Assembly (NCBI RefSeq): GCF_020215645.1
Contig: NZ_CP084058.1
Coordinates: forward strand, 9,176,001 to 9,240,000
DNA: 64,000 nucleotides
Reading direction: 5' to 3'
DNA from: Nonomuraea gerenzanensis
GTDB lineage: Bacteria > Actinomycetota > Actinomycetes > Streptosporangiales > Streptosporangiaceae
The notes under the pieces were generated by a model. That model made no database searches and had not been told where the DNA came from. It was given only the letters and a program-made list of their open reading frames with translations. The position numbers and the translations under genes were made by a program. Shown piece by piece: positions 59,220 through 64,000 of this stretch; position 1 is the first letter of the stretch; every line of letters begins with the position of its first letter.

Positions 59220-60040
59220 TGCGCCGCCGTGATCGCCTGGTCCGCGAAGCCCAGCACGTCCCGCCGGCGCTCGAACGGCGAGCCGTACAACGACCGCCGA
59301 GGCGTGCCGAAGTGATCACCGAGCCCAGCGATCACGCTCGCCACGGACGGCAGCGCCGCGTCCTCCTCGCGCAGCCGCAGCACCTCGTCCACTACGCGGT
59401 GCCAGCGCTCGGGAAAGGCCTCCCGCGCGTACCGCCCCGCCCCCGACTTGGAGGTGATCTCCCCGGTGGCGAGCGTGTAGTGCAGCCGGGCGACGCCGGT
59501 GACGACCCACACGGTGCCGTACCCGCCGAGGCAGGTCAGCCCCCACGGCGTGAACGGCCGCGACGCGCGGATCACCAGGCGCCGCCAGTAGAGGTCCAGG
59601 TTGCGATCGGTCCAGGCGGCCAGGGTGTCGGGATCGTTCCAGATCTTCAGCTCGTCCGGCTCGGGCCCCCGGCAGGTCAGCCCGTGGCGGGCCAGCGTGT
59701 GCCAGGTGACGGGGTTGACCGAGCCCCGCCGGTTGAGCCGGCCGGCGTGCGCCTGGGGGCGCTCCCCCAGCTCGGCGGGGTTGTGGCCGAGGTCGTCCCA
59801 GGTGAGGTAGACGCCGTCGAAGGGGTGGGCGCCGAGCCTGGTGTGGATGCGCTCCAGCACCCCGGCCGGCGGCGGCTGTGACGTCACCGCGACGAAGTCG
59901 ACGTCGCTGGCACCCGGCCGGTAGTCGCCGAGCGCCGCGGAGCCCTCCAGATACAGCCCCTCCACCAGCCCGGGTGCCTCCGCGTCGGCCAAGGTCAGGT
60001 ACGTCTCGACGATCGCGTCGATCTTCGGGTGGGGCGTCAT
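59198..60040 (-). CDS. Aminoglycoside nucleotidyltransferase-like protein
   Basis: Protein of 280 aa with an N-terminal nucleotidyltransferase domain: YLEGSAALGDYRPGASDVDF near residues 34-53, with the GSxALGD and SDxD metal pair as in AadA/ANT(9). The C-terminal DUF4111-like part has ITSKSGAGRYAREAFPERWH. It may adenylylate an aminoglycoside or another small molecule; intrinsic resistance is possible but not shown. The Met at 60040 is the first that fits the family; Met at 60058 is an alternative. Its frame is divergent from, and near, the PatB gene. Confidence 0.85.
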   Translation of the reverse strand: MTPHPKIDAIVETYLTLADAEAPGLVEGLYLEGSAALGDYRPGASDVDFVAVTSQPPPAGVLERIHTRLGAHPFDGVYLTWDDLGHNPAELGERPQAHAGRLNRRGSVNPVTWHTLARHGLTCRGPEPDELKIWNDPDTLAAWTDRNLDLYWRRLVIRASRPFTPWGLTCLGGYGTVWVVTGVARLHYTLATGEITSKSGAGRYAREAFPERWHRVVDEVLRLREEDAALPSVASVIAGLGDHFGTPRRSLYGSPFERRRDVLGFADQAITAAHALYQAR

Positions 60041-60105
60041 GGCCGCCCAGCCTGCCATACTCCGCGCCACCGCCTCATCACATTCAAGAATCCTAGAATG
60101 GCCGA

Positions 60106-61209
60106 GTGAATGACGCATATACCCCTTTAAACCTTAAATCCACTCATGATGGTCTCAAGTGGGCGGCGGTGGAGCCGGGGGTGATCCCTGCCTGGGTCGC
60201 CGACATGGACCTGCCGACCGCGCCCGCCGTCGCAGAGGTCCTGCGCCGCCGCGCCGACGGAGACCTGGGCTACCCGGTCTGGCTGCTGGATCAGAGCGCC
60301 GGGCCGCTGGCCGAGGCGTTCGCCGAGCGCATGGCGGACAGGTTCGGCTGGGAGGCCGACCCGGGGCTGGTGCGTCCGTTCAACGATCTCAACCAGGCAC
60401 TCCAGGTCCTCCTCCAGCTCTGGACGAAGCCGGGCGACGGGGTGGCCGTGCACGTCCCGGCCTACCACCCGTTCCTGGACACCCTCGACGTCATGGACCG
60501 CCCGCTGTGCCCCATCCAGATGGAGCCGGACGGCGAGACGTGGCGCTTCGAGGTGCCCGACCTGTCGGGCTGCCGGGTGCTGCTGCTGGTCAACCCGCAC
60601 AACCCGACCGGCCGCGCGTTCACCGAGCGGGAGCTGACCGAGCTGGCCGAGCACGCCGAGCGGCACGACCTGCTGGTCATCGCGGACGAGATCCACGCCG
60701 ACCTGGTGTACGAGCCGCACCGGCACATCCCGTTCGCCACGATCGCGCCCGAGCGCACGGTCACGCTGACGTCGGCGACGAAGGCGTTCAACCTGGGCGG
60801 CATCCGCTGCTCGGTGGCGCACTTCGGGCACGAGGGCGTCCGCAAGGCGCTGGAGGCGCAGCCCCCGTTCGTGTACGGCTCGCCCAGCGTGTTCGGCGTC
60901 GAGGCGACCGTGGCGGCCTGGCGGCACGGTGACGCCTGGCTGGCGCAGACCGTGGCGCTGCTCGACCGCAACCGGCGGACGATCGCCGAACGCCTGCCCG
61001 CCACGTTCCGCTACCGCGTCCCTGAGGCGACGTACCTCGCCTGGCTGGACGTGGGCAGGCCGGGCATGGCGGAGGTGTTCGAGCGGGAGGCGAAGGTGCG
61101 GCTGAACGACGGCGCGGCCTTCGGCCCCGGTGGTGAGAGCTGTGTACGGCTCAACTTCGCCACCACCGAGGCCATCCTGGCGGAGATCCTCAGCCGGCTG
61201 GCCGGCTGA
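60106..61209 (+). CDS. MalY/PatB-type PLP-dependent C-S lyase
   Basis: Class I/II aminotransferase-fold enzyme of 367 aa. N-terminal WVADMDLPTAPAVAEVLRRR is diagnostic of MalY/PatB. PLP contacts are LLVNPHNPTGR, VIADEIHADLVY and Lys226 in LTSATKAFNLGG. It cleaves cystathionine or S-conjugated cysteine. The GTG at 60106 has no ribosome site; TAGAAT six bases upstream may be a -10, giving a leaderless message. Codon 8 is TTA. Its 3-prime end overlaps the convergent tricorn gene by 20 bp. Confidence 0.93.
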   Translation: MNDAYTPLNLKSTHDGLKWAAVEPGVIPAWVADMDLPTAPAVAEVLRRRADGDLGYPVWLLDQSAGPLAEAFAERMADRFGWEADPGLVRPFNDLNQALQVLLQLWTKPGDGVAVHVPAYHPFLDTLDVMDRPLCPIQMEPDGETWRFEVPDLSGCRVLLLVNPHNPTGRAFTERELTELAEHAERHDLLVIADEIHADLVYEPHRHIPFATIAPERTVTLTSATKAFNLGGIRCSVAHFGHEGVRKALEAQPPFVYGSPSVFGVEATVAAWRHGDAWLAQTVALLDRNRRTIAERLPATFRYRVPEATYLAWLDVGRPGMAEVFEREAKVRLNDGAAFGPGGESCVRLNFATTEAILAEILSRLAG

Positions 61210-64000
61210 GCGGCGGCAGCTCGGGAGGCGTGGCGGCCGGCTGCTCGTCCAGCGCGGCCAGCGCGAGCTCGATGGCCTTGTCGAGCTGCGGGTCCCGCCC
61301 CGCCACCCGATCCTGCGGGGTGATCACCACCTCGTGGTCCGGATCGACGCCGTGGTTCTCCACCCCCCAGCCGGGCCCGTCGAGCCAGAAGGAGTAGCGG
61401 GGCTGCGTGACGCGGGTGCCGTCCACGAGCGAGTAACGCGAGTCGATCCCGATCACCCCGCCCCACGTCCGCGTGCCCACCAGCGGCCCGATCCCGCGCG
61501 CCTTGATGCCCGCGCTCACGATGTCGCCGTCGGAGCCCGCGAACTCGTCGGCGACCGTCACCACCGGCCCGCGCGGCGAGTCGTCGGGATAGCGCGTCGG
61601 CTGGTACCAGCGCGCCCGCGCCCACCCCGTCACCTTGCGGGACAGCTTCTCCAGGATGAGCTCCGACAGGTGCCCGCCGCTGTTCTCCCGCACGTCCACG
61701 ACCAGCCCGTCGTGGTCCATCTCGGTACGCAGGTCGCGGTGGAACTGCGCCCACCCGGAGGCCACCATGTCGGGCACGTGCAGGTAGCCCAGCCGTCCCC
61801 CTGACGCCTGCCTGACGTAGGCCCGGCGGTCCTCCACCCAGTCGTGGTAGCGCAGCTGCGTCTCGTCGGCGATCGGGCTGACCACGACCCGGCGCACGTC
61901 GCCGCCCGAGCCGTGCCGCACGGTCAGCTCGACGGGCTGGTTCGCGGTGCCGGCCAGCAGCGGGAGCGGCCCGCGTACCGGATCGACGGGGCGTCCGCCG
62001 ACGGCCAGGATCGCGTCGCCGGCGCGGACCGCGACGCCGGGGGCGAGCAGCGGCGAGCGGGCGGCGTGGTCGGACGACTCGCCGGGCAGGATGCGCTCGA
62101 CCCGCCAGACCCCGTCGTCGTCCCTGGCCAGGTCGGCGCCGAGCAGGCCCTGGCGGCGCCGGGGATCGACGCCGGAGCCGTTGGGCACGGCGTAGGCGTG
62201 GGAGGTGCCCAGCTCGCCCTGCGTCTCCCAGAGCAGGTCGATCAACTCGGAGTGGGCGCCGATCCGGGAGACCAGCGGCTCGTAGCGGTCGAGCACACCC
62301 TGCCAGTCGACGCCGTTCATGTCCTCGCGCCAGAAGTGGTCGCGCATGAGGCGGCCGGCCTCGCGGAAGCCCTGCCGCCACTCGGCGACCGGGTCGATCT
62401 GGACGGTGATCCGGTCGAGCTCGATGGTGACGACCTCGTCGCCCTCGCTCGCGGCGCGGGTCTGCAGGCCGTTCTTGCCGTTGGTGACGAGCCTGGAGCC
62501 ATCGCCGCTGACCTCGAACGCGCGGATCTCCCTGGCCAGCTCGGCTTTGGCGCGCTTCTTGAGGTCGTAGCGTTCGAGCACAGTCTCGGAGCTCTGCTCG
62601 CTGCCGTCGCCGAGCACGCCGCTGAGCGGGTAACGCAGCCACAGCAGCGCGTCCTTGGCCGTACGCAGGTTGCCGTAGCTCCCGGCGGGCACCGGCACGG
62701 GCACCACGCGGGCGGCCAGCCCGTCGGGGTCCACCTCGGTACGCGGCGGCGCGTCGTCCTTCTTGTCGTCCTTGGACGGCTTGTCGTCCTCGCCGTTGAA
62801 CCCGCGCCCCTGCAGCGAGGGGTCGAACGGCGACGGCGTGGCGGCCTTCAGCGGCACGATGTACGGCTTGCACCCGTGCGGGAACGACAGGTCGAAGACG
62901 TGCGCGTCGTAGACGGGGTCGAACGTGCGCACCGACAGGAACGCCAGGTGCTTGCCGTCCTTGGTGAAGGCGGGGTCGTAGTCCACGAACCGCGGCGGCG
63001 TCACCTCGATCACCGAGGTGCCGTCGAGCCGGCCCATCCTGATCTGCGTCAGCCGCCTGTGGTGCGGGTGCTCCCAGGCCAGCCAGGTGGAGTCGGGCGA
63101 GAACGCCAGCCCGCTCACGTCGCCCTGGTCGGTGCTGTCCAGCTCCCGCACGCTCTCGGACTCCAGGTCGATGACCAGCAGCCGCCCGTCGTGGGTGGCC
63201 ACGGCCACGTGCTTGCCGTCGGGCGCGGCGGCCATCTCCAGCACCCGGCCGAGCTGCCCGGTGGCCAGGGTCCGCACCTCGCCGCCGGGGGTGCCGATCT
63301 CCAGCCCGTCCTCGCCGCCGGCGTCGGAGACCCACACGGCCTTGCCGTCGGCGTCGAGCACCTGCGGCAGGCGGACGCGCACGCCCGGCTCGGCCCGCAG
63401 CACGCCGGCGGGCCCGTCGCGGTGCGTCACCCAGTGCGCGGTGCCCCTGATCTCGACGGCGCTGGCCCGCCCGGTGGCATCGGGCGAGAACGCGCCCGCC
63501 CGCAGCGGCGCCGGCCGCCTGGACCGGCCGGGGCGCGGCCCGCCCAGCCGCACGTCCAGCCGGTACGGCTCGGCGTCCAGGCTCTCCATCAGCCACAGGT
63601 CCCCGGCATGGCTGTAGATCACCCGCTGCCCGTCGCTGGTGGCGTGGCGGGCGTAGAACTCCTCGTGCGCGCTGTGCCTGCGCAGGTCGGAGCCGTCGGG
63701 CAGGGCGGAGTAGACGTTCCCGACGCCGTCCTCGTCGGACAGGAACACGATCCGGTCGCCGACCCAGCTCACCGACCAGTGCTGCGCGGTGCTGTCGGCG
63801 AACAGCCTGGCGAACTCGCCGTCGCCCGCGGCGTCCACCCAGATCTTGGCCGCCGTGCCGCCCCGGTAGCGCTTCCACTGGGACGGCTCGCGCCACACCA
63901 CCGACACGGTGGCGACCTTCGTCCCGCTGACGGCCGCCTCGCCGACCCAGCCGTAGGGCAGGCGCGTGGCCGGCCCGCCGTCGAGCGGCACCGCGTACGC
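61190..64000 (-). CDS. Tricorn protease homologue (partial, N-terminus beyond right edge)
   Basis: Large self-assembling serine protease; at least 937 aa visible, where the family is about 1070. Beta-propeller repeats (LFADSTAQHWSVSWVGDRIV, FVDYDPAFTKDGKHLAFLS) are followed by the C1 domain with His in LGTSHAYAVP, a PDZ domain (GVAVRAGDAILAVGGRPV), and the C2 domain with nucleophile in ADEFAGSDGDIVS and VENHGVDPDHEV. A Lys/Asp-rich insertion (about 62745-62800) separates the propellers. It degrades peptides released by the proteasome, which actinomycetes have. Confidence 0.95.
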   Translation of the reverse strand, partial: AYAVPLDGGPATRLPYGWVGEAAVSGTKVATVSVVWREPSQWKRYRGGTAAKIWVDAAGDGEFARLFADSTAQHWSVSWVGDRIVFLSDEDGVGNVYSALPDGSDLRRHSAHEEFYARHATSDGQRVIYSHAGDLWLMESLDAEPYRLDVRLGGPRPGRSRRPAPLRAGAFSPDATGRASAVEIRGTAHWVTHRDGPAGVLRAEPGVRVRLPQVLDADGKAVWVSDAGGEDGLEIGTPGGEVRTLATGQLGRVLEMAAAPDGKHVAVATHDGRLLVIDLESESVRELDSTDQGDVSGLAFSPDSTWLAWEHPHHRRLTQIRMGRLDGTSVIEVTPPRFVDYDPAFTKDGKHLAFLSVRTFDPVYDAHVFDLSFPHGCKPYIVPLKAATPSPFDPSLQGRGFNGEDDKPSKDDKKDDAPPRTEVDPDGLAARVVPVPVPAGSYGNLRTAKDALLWLRYPLSGVLGDGSEQSSETVLERYDLKKRAKAELAREIRAFEVSGDGSRLVTNGKNGLQTRAASEGDEVVTIELDRITVQIDPVAEWRQGFREAGRLMRDHFWREDMNGVDWQGVLDRYEPLVSRIGAHSELIDLLWETQGELGTSHAYAVPNGSGVDPRRRQGLLGADLARDDDGVWRVERILPGESSDHAARSPLLAPGVAVRAGDAILAVGGRPVDPVRGPLPLLAGTANQPVELTVRHGSGGDVRRVVVSPIADETQLRYHDWVEDRRAYVRQASGGRLGYLHVPDMVASGWAQFHRDLRTEMDHDGLVVDVRENSGGHLSELILEKLSRKVTGWARARWYQPTRYPDDSPRGPVVTVADEFAGSDGDIVSAGIKARGIGPLVGTRTWGGVIGIDSRYSLVDGTRVTQPRYSFWLDGPGWGVENHGVDPDHEVVITPQDRVAGRDPQLDKAIELALAALDEQPAATPPELPPLSRPAG

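Overview
The window is very GC-rich DNA (by eye well above 65 percent) with the codon bias, GTG starts, Tat/Sec exoenzymes and gene order of a filamentous actinomycete. The divergent lexA / LysM pair next to nrdR-nrdJ is the usual actinobacterial arrangement. Many secreted carbohydrate-active enzymes, an aromatic-polyketide locus and TTA-containing regulators suggest Streptomyces or, more likely by overall flavour, a Nonomuraea/Streptosporangium-type organism. The genus is inference.

1-12.6 kb is the flank of a type II (aromatic) polyketide cluster whose minimal PKS must lie left of the window. It holds an acetyl-CoA carboxylase carboxyltransferase, a TcmI-type cyclase, a SchA/CurD-like protein, three antibiotic-biosynthesis-monooxygenase (ABM) proteins, two short-chain reductases, an amidohydrolase, a Tat-exported multicopper oxidase, a sulfotransferase, and ATP sulfurylase (cysD-cysN) translationally coupled to the tailoring genes. 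Control appears to be by a NarL-type kinase/regulator pair plus a second regulator sharing a 611-bp identical DNA core. The set points to a possibly sulfated, oxidatively coupled polyphenol.

12.6-24.5 kb is mixed: a PhzF-like isomerase, transhydrogenase SthA, a secreted GH30-ricin glycosidase with its LacI regulator, an OmpA-like protein overlapping a lipoprotein gene, DoxX, a DHA2 exporter, a TPR membrane protein and a haloalkane dehalogenase with an operator-like palindrome on its start codon. 24.5-33.8 kb holds a membrane-anchored tandem CbxX AAA protein, a complete peptide/opine-type ABC importer (two permeases, fused double ATPase, lipoprotein) and an AlkZ-like DNA glycosylase. 33.8-42.8 kb has a small CxxC protein, two more MFS transporters, a SapA-like secreted protein, an AhpD-like protein, two tiny related basic peptides, PPOX flavoproteins, an HxlR regulator, a PrsW-type protease, an amidohydrolase and a SnoaL-like protein.

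42.8-46.5 kb encodes a multidomain chitinase and a secreted glycerophosphodiesterase. 46.5-53.9 kb is the core DNA-metabolism block: nrdJ and nrdR with candidate NrdR boxes and a strong terminator, a 0.8-kb gene-free repetitive stretch, a LysM protein with an exceptionally long low-complexity N-terminus, a cluster of LexA boxes, and lexA. 54.2-64 kb has a GATase-AraC regulator with an isochorismatase-type hydrolase, a two-gene arabinan operon (GH43-AbfB x2) with a LacI-type operator, an aminoglycoside-nucleotidyltransferase-like gene, a MalY/PatB C-S lyase, and a tricorn protease homologue cut by the right edge.

No tRNA, rRNA, CRISPR array or transposase was seen. A recurring oddity is short tandem repeats (14, 34 and 32 bp units) lying directly on stop codons.
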